Shown here in pieces: positions 40,491 through 52,442 of a stretch of DNA of 64,000 nucleotides. The notes below the pieces were generated by a model. The model searched no databases. It was given only the letters and a program-made list of their open reading frames with translations, and was not told the origin of the DNA. Source of the DNA: Tetramitus jugosus (Eukaryota; Heterolobosea; Eutetramitea; Acrasida; Vahlkampfiidae); contig OW569361.1 of NCBI GenBank assembly GCA_937625935.1, positions 186,001 to 250,000 on the forward strand. The letters run 5' to 3'. Every line of letters starts with the position of its first letter. Positions within the stretch are counted from its first letter, which is position 1. A program made the position numbers and the translations under genes.

Positions 40491-43384
40491 ATGTACTCGC
40501 CAGAGGATCAGAAAGTATTAGTTGCGGTTCGTGTGCGGCCCAAACTCGATAAGCCAAGTGAGAGGTATCAGGTAGAATGCATTCAAAAGGTGAATGATGG
40601 CGAAGACAAGACTATTATCGTTGCACAGAATGAAGGAAAAGATAACAAATTCAGTATGTGAAATCTTGTTGTTGTCTTTTTGTCGTTGGTACACTGTGAA
40701 TTAACAAGATTGTAATTGTAGACTCCTTCTCCTTTGATAGAGTCTATGATCAAGAGTCTACCCAGTTGGAATTTTATCAAGAATCTTGTTTAGAGTTGGT
40801 TGATAGTGCGCTGCAGGGTTTTGATGTAACAATATTCACGTATGGACAAACAGGTAGTGGCAAGACTTGGACTGTTCTTGGAAAGGTCGGAAACGTCAGA
40901 TCTGGTGAAGATATCATCACAGAGGACAGTGGCTTGTTCCTTAGAATACTTTCAGACCTATTTAGGTTCAAGTCTCAGAGCACAACAATGCATGTTCAGA
41001 TATCAGTTTCGATATTGGAGATTTATTTGGAAGAGTTCCGGGACTTGCTGGCCGATTCGAAGGATCGAGGTAAAACTGTGACTCTACGAGAGGTTGATAA
41101 TGATGGTACGTACTTTATGAATAATGAATGTAGTACTTGAGCATTGTTGAATAACTTACTTGCAATGATAGTCCAGATGCAAAATTTGACGACTGATAGA
41201 GTGGATTCAATAGAGGAAGTGTACAAGCTGTACAAATATGCAGAAAAGAACAGAATGGTTTCTGCTACAAATATGAATGATGTTTCCAGTAGATCTCACT
41301 GTACTTTCCTATTGGACATTGAACAAACAGAGAAGTGAGTACACAAATATTTCACATACAATCTCTTTTTAGCGAACGTCGTGCTTGACACTATCAATAG
41401 GGACAGTAACAATAAGATAAAAAGCAGGATATGCCTTGTAGATTTGGCTGGATCTGAGAGAGTAAAGAAAAGCGAGGTTGAAGGTATTCATATGAAAGAA
41501 GCACAGTCGATTAACAAATCACTATCTGCTCTTGGTAATGTGGTAAATGGTTTGTTTTTGGACAAGAAGCATATTCCCTTTCGAGATTCGAAACTTACAA
41601 GAATTTTAAAACCTAGTTTCGTTGGAAAGGGAAAGATTTTACTAATTGCGAATCTATCACCAACTCAAGCGAGTTGTATGGAGTCACTATCGACCCTGCG
41701 ATTCGCAAATCGGGTCAAGGAGATGAAGGCTCCTTCGATTCAAGATGATGGTATAGAAAGACAGAAGGAATCAGAATTGTTAGAGTTGATGAGACAGAAT
41801 GAGCGATTATACTCCTATCACAACATAGCTACGAAGGTATTTGGTTATGAACCTCAGTTATCAGATTTCTCGTACCGAGATAACTATATTGTTGCTTTGG
41901 AGGCTCAGATAAAAGAAGTCCCCAAAGGATACTCGGACATAATGAAGAAGAAGGAGGAGCTTAGAAAAGTTCAAAGAGATAGACAGCTCCAGGAAGAAAT
42001 TGCGAAATTAACGAGGGAGAAAGCTGAAGAGTGGCAAGAGAGAGTAAAAGGTGCATCACAGAGGCTTGACGATCGTAAAAAGAAGTTAGAGCACGAAAAA
42101 CAACAAGCAAGACAAAGGGTTGATAAATTGAAAGAGGAACTCAATTCAAAGAAGGAAACATTTGTTGACTTACAGAGAGAGTACAGTCTGAAACAAGATA
42201 ATTTAGTAGAACTTCGAGAGGAAGTTTCAGAGCTTCATAGTAAGAAGGAGAGACTCGAAAATGAAGTAAAGCAGAGTCATGTAAAGTATCAAGCTCAAAT
42301 CGAAGACTACGAAAAGAATTGGCGGAAGGAAGAAGAATCCATGCAGTCAGAGACCCAAAACCATGAGCTGGTTAAAAAATTGCACTCAATGACAATGTCT
42401 CTACGATCGGATCAATTGAAGTATTTACATCTAAAGCAGACTCTTCATAACTCGCAAAAGAATCGAGATATGATACTAAAGAGACTCGTTCAACATGAGA
42501 TACGGGTGCATCTCCGTGACACAGTGTTGAAACTGGCTGATGATGCCATAGATATTGCCAAAGTAATTCCTGCATCTCTTGTTCCTAAAAGAACGATGGA
42601 ACCCAAAATTCAATCAAATTCCCACATATTCAACTCTCCAACCAGCAAGCTAACACCCACTCCTGTGGATATAATACCGGAACAAAAGCATTTCATTCCT
42701 TCTACCAACGAGGAGATCTTCGAAGTATTGAAGAAGTCATATCCTTATGATCGAAAGAATATTTTAGCAATGGTTGTGGATTACTTGAAAAGTGGAAGTA
42801 TTTTAACTTTGCATTCCAGAGGAAGGAAATCTCGTCGTTTTTTCTTCGCTGTTTCAGAGGATTTGCAAAGTTTACTCTGGAAGGATGAAAATTTCGCGGC
42901 AATGGAAAGTGTCACTGTCTACACTCTTCCGTTATTTTCTATCCAGAGTATTGTTTTGGGTCAGTACTCTGAGACATTTAGAACTAGCCTTCTTACAAAG
43001 GAAGATGATTTTTACTATTCATTTTCTCTGGAACATTCCTCCCAGAGAACCGTTGATCTATCTGCCACAAACTGTTTTGATTTTGAAGCATGGGTACTGG
43101 CGTTGAGTGCCATATTGGGTCTCAAACCACAGTGGGGAGGGATGATGCGACATGTTGGACAGAAAGAAGCAGTGGCCCTTCTCACTGAGAGTGAACTCGA
43201 GCTGTGTTCCAGCAATCATATCTATGTGGAAGCATTCTTATTTATTCGAAATTTGATCAACGAACTCAGGGAAAATAACATGGTAGATCTGACGAGAGGT
43301 CAGGTGCGAGTATTGTCACAGTTGGATGTCATACGATCTGATAAACTCATGTCATTCTTTTATCCAGATCAACAATCCACATAG
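40491..43384 (+). CDS. Kinesin with N-terminal motor, coiled coil and C-terminal PH-like domain
   Basis: Four exons: 40491-40653, 40722-41105, 41172-41334 and 41401-43384, with introns of 68, 66 and 66 nt; 897 residues. The motor fills residues 1-345. It has VAVRVRP at the start, the ATP loop GQTGSGKT, switch I SSRSH, switch II DLAGSE and INKSLSALG. A coiled coil follows (about 380-640). Residues about 696-816 look like a PH domain (basic strand GRKSRRFFF, ending with a DFEAWVLALSAILG helix). A plus-end-directed cargo or membrane motor is likely; the PH-like end recalls kinesin-3, but subfamily was not resolved. AATAAA starts two bases after the stop, and the convergent RCC1 gene ends 15 bp away. 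Confidence 0.92.
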
Positions 43385-43399
43385 CAATAAATTATAAAT

Positions 43400-46138
43400 T
43401 TACTCAAATGCTTTCAAGTCATTTTCTGTGTCTTGTTTTGAGATTTTCGAGCCGAAGGTGTTCCTCAGACTTCTCAACAGACCAGCCATAAATCCGGAAG
43501 GTTCTTCAACAATTTGTGATCTCACAGTTGTTTGTGGGTGGATTACTGGCGGATTCGTGTTTGTAGTTGCAACAGAAGGTGCTTTCTTACCACTTTTAGC
43601 TGCTCTTTTTTCGATAGCTTCCTTCAGTTCGGTCGGTATTTTACGAAACAGTTTTGTTCCTGCTAATCTTTCATAGTTATCTATCATGTATACAAAGCAT
43701 CTTTCTCTCAAAAAGAAGGCGTTGTTATATGCACAAACATTCAACAATGGGAAAATTGTTGAATCATCTAAATATGATGTGATGGTATGTTCGACTACTC
43801 GTTTATACGAGGGATAACTGAAATAATCTGCACATACCAATGATTCACAAGTGTTTGTTTCATCCAGCAAATCAGCTCTTTCTGTATATGCATATGCCAA
43901 CATAGGAACGATAGTATGTGATTGGAATGATGACATAATTTCAAACGTATCCAGGGTTGATTCAAAGTTTCCTCCGGTCAGAGCTGCCCTGAAGAAATCC
44001 ATCTTTGTTGATAGTATCGCTTTGTGTACAAGGATATTCTCAGTGCCCTCTGTAGGTTTTTGTACAACAATAATCCAGTCAGAGAATGTGTCACTGCTAT
44101 TGAAAATGGCCATCATATGCTTACTGAATGTATTGTCAAGAGGATTGTTAACGATACTCTCGGGCAATTTGGCCATGTTGGCACACAGCTCAATTAATCG
44201 AGCACATCTCGAGCCATAATGGAGCAAATCACTAGACTCCACTGTTTGTTGATATGCCTGAGCAATCATCCCACGGAGTTGCTCTAGAGTGGATGCACCA
44301 TACTTTTCCTGTAGGATTGAAGCCAAAGAGGATACATAGTGTCTATCCACCTTCTCTTCGCGCACCAGGGGCGAGCAAGAGAACTCAAGGTAGTGAAACA
44401 ACTTTGCTAGGCTTAGAAGTTGTTCTATACTTGCATTTGAGGTCTCCTCTTTGATTATTGTAGCATCGTCTGCATAAAGATACGTCAAAAATCTCAAGAA
44501 GAGTTCTAAATTAACAATCTCTGACGAAATATACACGGTTGTTGGGTTTGGTTTCTCGGACACTGCGGTGTCAGGCACTTGATCAAGATTTGAGAGAGCA
44601 GAGTACAGAACTCGATCCAATAGATTGCATTCAATTAATGCTAACAAAAGTGGACATCTTGCTAGTAGGATGCAGTTGTGAGCATAAACTGTATCATCAC
44701 CAATTTGAAACGTTTTATCGCTGAAGAGTTCATTATTTATCAACGCACCGTACGTCTCAATCGGTTGATCAGCTAAGCATGCTGATGTTTGATATCCAGA
44801 GCTAATTTGAATTACTTTTTGACCGTATAGAGCCTCAACCAAAGTAGGGAAAATGGTATAGTTTCGATCCCAACAGGATCCTACTTGCCCCAGCTTGTTG
44901 TAACCCCAACCAAAAACACTACCGGATTCAGTCAGAGCCATGTTGTGATACTCTGTGAATCGCGCACTAAGATAAAGATCTCCATCATATGGAACAACTA
45001 CACTCATTCTGTGTATATCCGAACAGGTTAAATCGACAATTGAGGATAAATATCTCTCTAATCGAGGAGTCTGATCATCAAACAATGACTCCTTTGTATA
45101 CAATCCAACAAAATCTCTTCCAATTGTGTATACACAACCGGTCATTGTTCTCATCAACGTGTGGGTTTTGCCCATATGAGCACTTACAAATCGATCTGTG
45201 GAGCTATCAGAATTAGGATCAGTTTCCTTTGGATAACTTCTCCACTCTTGAAATTCATACATAGAAGATTTACTATCTCCCAACATTCCATACGGATTGT
45301 GACCCCTATAAAATACGTGACCCATATCTGTCACAACGATCATTGATTCTGAGTCTCCTGCAATACTCACGATACGATCCTCGGGTTGTACCAAATTCTT
45401 CAATGAACAATCTGTCCTCCAAATGTCAGAATAATGCCTGTATAGGACTATCTTTGACAATTCTGCATTTTCATGAAGCAAATATTCATCACTCAAATCA
45501 CGATCGTTCATAATACAACCTTCATCGTTCTCAACAAAGCTCGTAGTTCTCATTTTTGCTGATGATACCTTTCGCATTATGACAGAAACACCCAAATTGC
45601 TCGCAAACAGCTTATCAACCACATAGTTATAACTTTGGTCATTCTCAAAATTTTTAGGGAACACATCCACCACAAAAGTATCATTTAAAGGAGTGAGTGT
45701 AGCACCATAAGTGTATGGAGTCCTGTCTCCCATGGCCAACGTGAATAATCTGCCCATGTTTGTCAACGCATAAAGTGCAAAACAGTCAGCAGCCAGCTGC
45801 ACAAAGTACTCTTCCTTGTACGTTTCCTTGTCTTCTTCATTGACTTGTGGAAGCTTAATGATTGTAAAGTGTTCATCCCTGGTTGGTGGATCACTTGTGA
45901 GATATTCAGTCTTTTCAGCCCCAAATGCCAATGACGGTGACTGCTTTGTTCCCCTGTTGGGCAACTTGGTCACCTTGTCATACTGGAAAGAAAAACGGTA
46001 AACTTTCTTGCTGTACTTTTTGAGCGCGAAAAAGTGTACTCCGACACAAGCAATTTGGGCAATGTCAATCTTGTTCTTTGTGAAGTAATCGATAGGGGTT
46101 GGGTCTTGGTTGTTACCCCAGATATAAACGACTCTCAT
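43400..46138 (-). CDS. RCC1-repeat protein with two BTB domains
   Basis: 912 residues, one exon. The N-terminal half (to about residue 460) is an RCC1-type propeller with irregular blades; the clearest is MALTESGSVFGWGYNKLGQVG. A first BTB domain begins near residue 470 (FQIGDDTVYAHNCILLARCPLL) and a second near 685 (DWIIVVQK...ILVHKAILSTKMDFFRAAL). The C-terminus has a Lys/Ala-rich linker and a Gly/Leu/Arg segment. BTB domains pair with themselves or with cullin-3, so a cullin-3 adaptor role is possible but inferred. The adjoining genes (kinesin, PH-like protein) suggest a cytoskeletal setting only by position. Confidence 0.85.
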   Translation of the reverse strand: MRVVYIWGNNQDPTPIDYFTKNKIDIAQIACVGVHFFALKKYSKKVYRFSFQYDKVTKLPNRGTKQSPSLAFGAEKTEYLTSDPPTRDEHFTIIKLPQVNEEDKETYKEEYFVQLAADCFALYALTNMGRLFTLAMGDRTPYTYGATLTPLNDTFVVDVFPKNFENDQSYNYVVDKLFASNLGVSVIMRKVSSAKMRTTSFVENDEGCIMNDRDLSDEYLLHENAELSKIVLYRHYSDIWRTDCSLKNLVQPEDRIVSIAGDSESMIVVTDMGHVFYRGHNPYGMLGDSKSSMYEFQEWRSYPKETDPNSDSSTDRFVSAHMGKTHTLMRTMTGCVYTIGRDFVGLYTKESLFDDQTPRLERYLSSIVDLTCSDIHRMSVVVPYDGDLYLSARFTEYHNMALTESGSVFGWGYNKLGQVGSCWDRNYTIFPTLVEALYGQKVIQISSGYQTSACLADQPIETYGALINNELFSDKTFQIGDDTVYAHNCILLARCPLLLALIECNLLDRVLYSALSNLDQVPDTAVSEKPNPTTVYISSEIVNLELFLRFLTYLYADDATIIKEETSNASIEQLLSLAKLFHYLEFSCSPLVREEKVDRHYVSSLASILQEKYGASTLEQLRGMIAQAYQQTVESSDLLHYGSRCARLIELCANMAKLPESIVNNPLDNTFSKHMMAIFNSSDTFSDWIIVVQKPTEGTENILVHKAILSTKMDFFRAALTGGNFESTLDTFEIMSSFQSHTIVPMLAYAYTERADLLDETNTCESLVCADYFSYPSYKRVVEHTITSYLDDSTIFPLLNVCAYNNAFFLRERCFVYMIDNYERLAGTKLFRKIPTELKEAIEKRAAKSGKKAPSVATTNTNPPVIHPQTTVRSQIVEEPSGFMAGLLRSLRNTFGSKISKQDTENDLKAFE

Positions 46139-46251
46139 TTGATTTTGCTTTCGTTGTTTTTGTGTTTTGTTGATGAATTGACAAGGCTTTGTTCTCCGAA
46201 AGTTCAGTGCTCAGTTCGTCAACGTGAAATGTCAGTTTACTTTTTGGGAAT

Positions 46252-48747
46252 CTACTGTTGGCGAAGGAGATCCTTTGATTTCTGGGCGGCAACACCAAGA
46301 CCAACAAGCCAATTACATGCTGTAAACACATCTGTGTCCATGATGATTTCGATGACCCGTTTTGGCGTTTCAAGAACCAAACCATATACCGTCTTACCAG
46401 CGTTCCGTGGTCTCTTCAGACCAAATCTCTTCATCGCTAGGCCAGTAGGCATCTCGAGACAGGTTATGGTATCGATATCCTTGAGTGAAATTGTTCTCGA
46501 AGATCCAGGAGTTGTGGCTGAGGTGGTCTTCTTAGTTGAGGTAGTACACCAGGCCAAAGTAAGGTTAATTCTATCGACGAAGAAGAATCTCTGGTGGGAC
46601 TTATTCATGTATCCATTCGGTGTACATTTCCATAGATTTTCTCCCTTGGCCACAATACGAAGAATATCTTCTTCATTTTTCACGGCTCTTGCTAACATCT
46701 CTACCTTCTTGATACTTTGGATGAAGTTACCATTGAGTTCGATTCTCATTCCCTCCCTTGATCCTCCTTCAGATCCGCTCTCATAAATCCTTAAACGTTG
46801 TTTACTGATGTAGTGGAGGGACTTTGTATTCGAAGATGCTACGGTGTTACTAATTGGAGCTTCTCTATCTTCAGGTGTGTTGGGTTTCCTGAAGTTCATC
46901 GAAACATTTCCAAATCTTTGATCGAGAGGACTCAATGGCTGATATCCTCCATTTGAAACTGTGCGAAGAGCAGAAAGCGAACTCGCTTGTATACTCTCTC
47001 TATTCCCTGCAGATTCTATATCGGATTCTCTTTGTTGAAGAAGCCCCGGACTGCTTGGACTTCGAATAAATGATTTTGAGGTATGTACATTGGGAGAAGG
47101 AGATGGTGCTCTCAAAGAGTATCTACTCTCTCTTAAGGGAAGAATTATGGTTTCAGATTGATCATCCGTTTCAGTTTCTTCCTCCATTGGAACTCTTCTC
47201 TCACTCAATATCTCTTGCGTCTCCTTGGATATGTAGTGATGGGCTTGATATTGCTCTGCTCGATAATCGGTTATTCTCCAAGAATCATTGTGAAGAGTTA
47301 ACTCATCTGTTTGTACATTTTCTTTTTCAAGCTGGTGGGGGTTGAAGCGTCTGTTGTTCTCAAAAGAATAAGAGTTATTTCCATGATTCATACTATTACT
47401 AACTTCATCGTTGCCAAAGTTGTAACTATTGTTTCGATTGGGGGGCGATCTTTTAAATATCTCTGATACTCGAACTTGTCTCATTGGAATCGAAATGCTA
47501 GGTCTGGAATCCACTCTAGCAGCTGTATCAACTTTGACTGGAGAAATATTTTGAAGAAACATACTAATTTCCATATCCTCAATGATGTCAAAATTCTCTG
47601 TTTTTGGAACTGACCATTGTTTGCCTCGAGTATTGTTTCCGAGGGAATCAAGCATCTCATCCGGTTGATAGTTCCTTCTCGTTATAGATGCCATTTGTTC
47701 ATACTCAGAATGGTGTTTGAATGGTTTGTCGTTAATGAGAATTGTTGCTGCTGGATGATCTCTAATGGATTCTGGACTTTCCGATTTAACAACTGAGTGA
47801 GTATCCGACGAGGGCACAAGAGTGTTGGGAGTATTGGATAAGTGCGGGTTAGGTTCTGGAGTAGACTGAGGAAAAGGAGAACCACTTGTGGTCAGAGAGC
47901 TAAATTTGTTTGTTCCAGTTCTTTCTCGTCTTCGTTGAATTATTCTTTCCAGCTCTGACTGAAGTTTTGAGTCAGTGTCTTCGTTCATCATTTGTTTTCT
48001 TCGCTCTTGAAGCTCTTGAAGCTTCCTGTTTCTTTCGAGCTGTTCTCTCTCCATTGTTTGTTGTGTAAGATTTTGGACTGGAGTTATGCTGACTCCAGAA
48101 AGCGTCTCTGTTTCATGATTCTTAGAAAGCTCTGGGGATGTTGATTGTGGAAGTTGTGATTGTTCTCTCATTTGCATGAAATTTGTACGATTGGGCGTTA
48201 ATTTTTCTTCAATTTTGTCTTCTTTATGGATTTCTCTTACTCTATTTGCTTCCAGTTCATGTGATAAGTGGTTTTGTGGTGTTCCCAAATGATTCTGTTT
48301 TTGTACGGGAGTTTGTACATGCTTGTACGGAGAGGTGTGTGCTGTAGTTATTTTGTTAGGAGATATCTTGAATTGTCTGCTAGAGTCAACTTGAGATGAT
48401 TTGAGAAAAGAATTATGAGATGGAGAAGGTGAATGGATCGGTGGTTCTCTGACTCTCGGATGACCAAAGCTGATCTCATTATTGATTTCTATCGCGAATG
48501 AGGTAGTTTCTTCTCCCTTCTCAATAGGCGATAACCCAATACCATCATTTTGAATTGGAGTGGAAAATTGAATTTCACCAGAATGAACAGCCACATTATT
48601 TGATCTTCTCGCTGGTTTCGCTGGGGTTTTGACAAACGATGGTGGTTCTTCATACAGAGGTTCGTCATCACTCTCTTCGTGCTGTACGAGAAAGGGAGGA
48701 ATAGTAGCCGATGCATGAGAATTATAGTACTTTGGTCTGCTAGACAT
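46252..48747 (-). CDS. Large disordered protein with C-terminal PH-like domain
   Basis: 831 residues, one exon. The first 680 are Ser/Pro/Asn/Glu-rich and probably disordered, with one short charged coiled coil near residues 230-275 (REQLERNRKLQELQERRKQ). Residues about 690-825 form a PH-like domain: ILRIVAKGENLWKCT, QRFFFVDRINLTLAWC, ISLKDIDTITCL and a closing helix FTACNWLVGLGVA. It is the third PH-type protein within 11 kb. No family name can be given; membrane or scaffold binding is inferred. Confidence 0.75.
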   Translation of the reverse strand: MSSRPKYYNSHASATIPPFLVQHEESDDEPLYEEPPSFVKTPAKPARRSNNVAVHSGEIQFSTPIQNDGIGLSPIEKGEETTSFAIEINNEISFGHPRVREPPIHSPSPSHNSFLKSSQVDSSRQFKISPNKITTAHTSPYKHVQTPVQKQNHLGTPQNHLSHELEANRVREIHKEDKIEEKLTPNRTNFMQMREQSQLPQSTSPELSKNHETETLSGVSITPVQNLTQQTMEREQLERNRKLQELQERRKQMMNEDTDSKLQSELERIIQRRRERTGTNKFSSLTTSGSPFPQSTPEPNPHLSNTPNTLVPSSDTHSVVKSESPESIRDHPAATILINDKPFKHHSEYEQMASITRRNYQPDEMLDSLGNNTRGKQWSVPKTENFDIIEDMEISMFLQNISPVKVDTAARVDSRPSISIPMRQVRVSEIFKRSPPNRNNSYNFGNDEVSNSMNHGNNSYSFENNRRFNPHQLEKENVQTDELTLHNDSWRITDYRAEQYQAHHYISKETQEILSERRVPMEEETETDDQSETIILPLRESRYSLRAPSPSPNVHTSKSFIRSPSSPGLLQQRESDIESAGNRESIQASSLSALRTVSNGGYQPLSPLDQRFGNVSMNFRKPNTPEDREAPISNTVASSNTKSLHYISKQRLRIYESGSEGGSREGMRIELNGNFIQSIKKVEMLARAVKNEEDILRIVAKGENLWKCTPNGYMNKSHQRFFFVDRINLTLAWCTTSTKKTTSATTPGSSRTISLKDIDTITCLEMPTGLAMKRFGLKRPRNAGKTVYGLVLETPKRVIEIIMDTDVFTACNWLVGLGVAAQKSKDLLRQQ

Positions 48748-48947
48748 GATTCACTGATTATGCTTTTTGCACCTGAACCAATCCACGAAATTTCCGTAGA
48801 GGGATTTTAACGGCTCATGGTCGGGGTATTTTGTGATTGAACTTTCGTGCAACAAAAAATTGCACCTTCAAAAATTTCACACTTTCGCAAAAAAAACATA
48901 ATTTTTTTCCTCCAGCGCAGGGAATCAACAACAAACAAGATACAGAC
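48748..48947. promoter_or_regulatory. Divergent promoter, PH-like protein / NAT10
   Basis: 200 bp between outward-facing starts. Contains AAAAAATTGCACC and a run of A/T around 48888-48908. The NAT10 leader is A-rich up to GACATG. Confidence 0.4.
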
Positions 48948-51900
48948 ATGAGCAATCAAAACAACAATAAAGTCAGAAAAAAGATTGATTCTAGAATTAG
49001 AACGCTTGTTGAAAATAGCGTAAAAACGAGACACAGAAGTTTCTTTGTCATTGTTGGTGATGATTCCAAGGAACAAATTGTCAATCTCCATTATATGCTG
49101 ACAAAGGCCAGAGTACAAACGAGACCAAACGTCTTGTGGTGCTACAAAAAAGAACTTGGCTTCATGGCTGATAACAAAGCTCGTTCACGTCGTTTAAAGA
49201 AGAAACAAACCGAAGTGAACAAGAAGAGAAGAAAGGGAGAAGTCGAAGAAGTGGACGAGGAAGAGTTGTTGAATGATCCATTCCATTTGTTCCTTGCCGC
49301 AACAAACGTTCGTTTCTGCTACTTTAAAGAAACTCAAAATATTTTGGGTAGCACTTATGGCATGCTTGTGTTGCAAGATTTTGAAGGAATAACACCAAAC
49401 ATTCTGGCTAGAACGATTGAAACCGTTGAAGGAGGTGGAATGGTTGTCTTGTTGTTGCCAGGAATGGATTCTTTGAAACAATTGTATACAATGACCATGG
49501 ATGTTCACTCTAGATTCAGAACAAACACTCAACACGAGATTACTGCACGTTTTAACGAGAGATTTTTGCTCTCTTTGGCCTCGTGCTCTGATTGGTATGT
49601 CAGCTTTGATTTTTTGTTGGCGCTGTAGTCTAGACAAGTTTTTGCCGCCATCTTTTTATTTTGATTGTGTATTTTGCTAACATTGTACTTTTGATGATGA
49701 CAACAATAGCTTGGTGTTGGATGATAAACTGAACGTTCTTCCCATCTCTTCCCATGTCAAGGACATTAAGCCAATTACAATTGCTGAAGAAGAAAGAGCT
49801 GAAAATCACATTTTGTCTGGAAAGGAAAAGGAACTTCGATCCCTTCAAGCTTCCCTCGAAGACAAGCAACCAATTGGTACTCTGTTAGCTCAAGCTAGGT
49901 CCCTTGATCAAGCCAAGGCTGTCATGCAATTCGTGGATGCCATCTCAGAGAAGACTCTTCAAACCACTGTAGCTCTCACTGCTTCTAGAGGTAGAGGTAA
50001 ATCTGCTGCACTTGGTCTCGCCATTGCTTCTGCTGTAGCCTATGGATACTCCAACATTTTTGTCACTTCTCCCACACCTGAAAATTTGAAGACTCTGTTC
50101 GAATTTATTCTAAAGGGTTTCGATGCTTTAAAGTACAAGGATCAACAAGATTATGAGATTGTTCAGTCAACGAACCCTGCATTCAATGGAGCGATTGTCA
50201 GAGTGAATATCTTTAGAGAGCACAGACAAACAATTCAATATATCCAACCTCAGGACTATCAAAAGTTGGGTCAGGCTGAATTGTTGGTGATTGATGAGGC
50301 TGCTGCTATTCCATTGCCAGTCGTTAAGAAGTTATTGGGACCATATTTGGTTTACATTTCATCTACAATCAACGGTTACGAGGGAACTGGTAGATCTCTT
50401 TCGTTGAAGCTTTTGGATCAATTGAGAGAGAAGAGTCAATCCAACGCTGCAAACGCTGGCAGGATTTCATCCTCTGCTAGAAAGTTTTATGAGGTAAAAT
50501 TGGAAGAGCCTATTCGTTACGGAGAGGGAGATCGCGTTGAAAGATGGTTGTATGATCTATTGTGCCTCGATGCAACATCTGCTGCCTCAATGGCCAACAA
50601 ATGTCCTCACCCTAGTGACTGTAGCTTGTACTATGTAAATAGAGATACTCTATTCTCGTACAACCAAGCATCAGAGGCATTCTTGCACAACATGATGTCT
50701 CTCTATGTTTCCTCTCACTACAAGAATACTCCAAATGATCTTCAATTGATGTCTGATGCACCAGAACATCACTTGTTTGTTTTGTTGGGACCTGTAGACG
50801 AAAATACTACATCCCTGCCTGATATCTATTGTGTGATTCAAGTTGCCTTGGAAGGTAATATCAATAAGGAAATTGTGATGGCCAATCTTGCCAAGGGTGT
50901 TAACCCTAGTGGTGATCTAATTCCATACTTGATCTCCAAGCAATACCAAGAATCAGAGTTCGGTTCTCTCTCTGGAGCCAGAGTTGTCAGAGTTGCCACA
51001 CATCCTGATTATCAAAGATTTGGTTATGGTGGTCGCGCAATTGAACTCTTGTCCCAATATTATGAAGGTGAACTCCAAGTAATCTCGGAAGAAGAAGAGA
51101 CATCTGACGACGAGGAACAAGATGAGACGATGGAAGATTCAGAGGACAAATCTGGATTGCAAGACGAAAACATTCGGCCAAGAGACAAGATGCACCTACC
51201 TCCTTTGCTCCAGTCCTTGGAGGATCGAAAGCCAGAGAGCATTCAATATCTGGGTGTTTCCTACGGTATGACACAAAAATTGTTCAATTTCTGGAAGAAG
51301 CACGAGTTCAAACCAGTATATGTCAGACTGACTCAGAATGATCTCACTGGCGAACACACTTGCGTTATGCTACGTTTGCTGAAGCAATCAACAAACACTA
51401 CGATAGATTGGTTGCAATCATTCTATGATGATTTCACCAAGAGATTGGTTTCTTTGCTTGCCTTTGATTTTAGAGACCTTCCTTTGGCTCTAAGTTTGAG
51501 TCTGCTCGACTTCCAGATGGTTGGTGCTGATGTTCTACAAAAGAGATCCCTACCAGTTCAGGAGCTTGATGCCTATGTTTCCAACTTTGATATGAAGAGA
51601 CTAGAGTCTTATTCAAAGAATTTGGTTGACTATCACGTAATCTTGGATTTGTTGCCAATCATTGCTCGCTTCTATTTCCTGAAGAAGATTCCATTTACCA
51701 TCTCATATGCCCAGGCAGCTATCTTAGCCGGTGCTGGTTTGCAGTTCAAGAAGATTGAAGAGGTTGGAAAGGAGGTTAACCTTCAGAGTAATCAAGTTTT
51801 GGCTCTGTTTAACAAAGCGATGCGTAAGTTTATCAAATATTTCAAGGAGGTATCCAAGCATCGTTTTGCCATTCAACCAGTGGCTCAACCAAAACAGACT

Positions 51901-52425
51901 AGCAAGGCTGAATCAAAGAAAACTTCGAAGAGAGGCAACATTCAGGAAAAGGACTTGAAAGATGAGGTTAACGAGACTGCTGGGGGCAGTAACGAAGATG
52001 ATTTTGGTGGTGTGTTTGAGAAACCTTTGAATGGTACTGAAGCAAACAAGAGAAAGAGAACTGAGGAGTCTAGTGATGACAGCGAGTCAGACGAAGAAGA
52101 AGAAACAAAGACCGTTGAGAAAGCAAAAAAGATCGCAAAACGGAATGATAAGAAGATTGATCCTGAATTAATGCAGGAGCTTCTCACAAACAATGAGTAC
52201 AAGATCACCGGTGTGACTGCTGCAAGCATCACCAAGGGAGTTGGCTCTCATTCTGGCTCTCTTTCCGATGGTACAGTCCAAGTCGAAACAGAAGGAACCC
52301 AAAAGAAGAAGGAAATTAAACCATATATGCTGAAGGACAAGAAGGAAGTTCAAGCTCAAAAGGACAAGTTCAAACAAAAACTCTATAAGAAAGGAGGAAG
52401 GAAAAAGCGCAAGGTCAAGAGCTAA
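48948..52425 (+). CDS. NAT10: NAT10/Kre33, RNA cytidine acetyltransferase
   Basis: Two exons: 48948-49594 and 49710-52425, with a 115 nt intron (GTATGT...ATAG). The junction rebuilds SCSDCLVLDDKLNVLPISSH, matching the family. 1,120 residues. N-terminal TmcA-type region (KKIDSRIRTLVENSVKTRHRSFFVIVGD), helicase core with P-loop SRGRGKSAALG near residue 308 and VIDEAAAIPLP. The GNAT acetyl-CoA loop near residue 645 reads VATHPDYQRFGYGGRA. A charged, Lys-rich C-terminus suits nucleolar location. It makes N4-acetylcytidine in 18S rRNA and, with THUMPD1-type adaptors, in some tRNAs, using ATP and acetyl-CoA. The start is the first ATG; the frame runs further up without one. Confidence 0.96.
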
Positions 52426-52442
52426 AGAAATCCTTATTTTAC

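Noticed and set aside
41335..41400. Kinesin exon 4 starting at the earlier AG (41372)
   Set aside because: That junction gives a stop after five codons; the AG at 41400 restores K-D-S-N-N-K and leads straight into the switch II motif.
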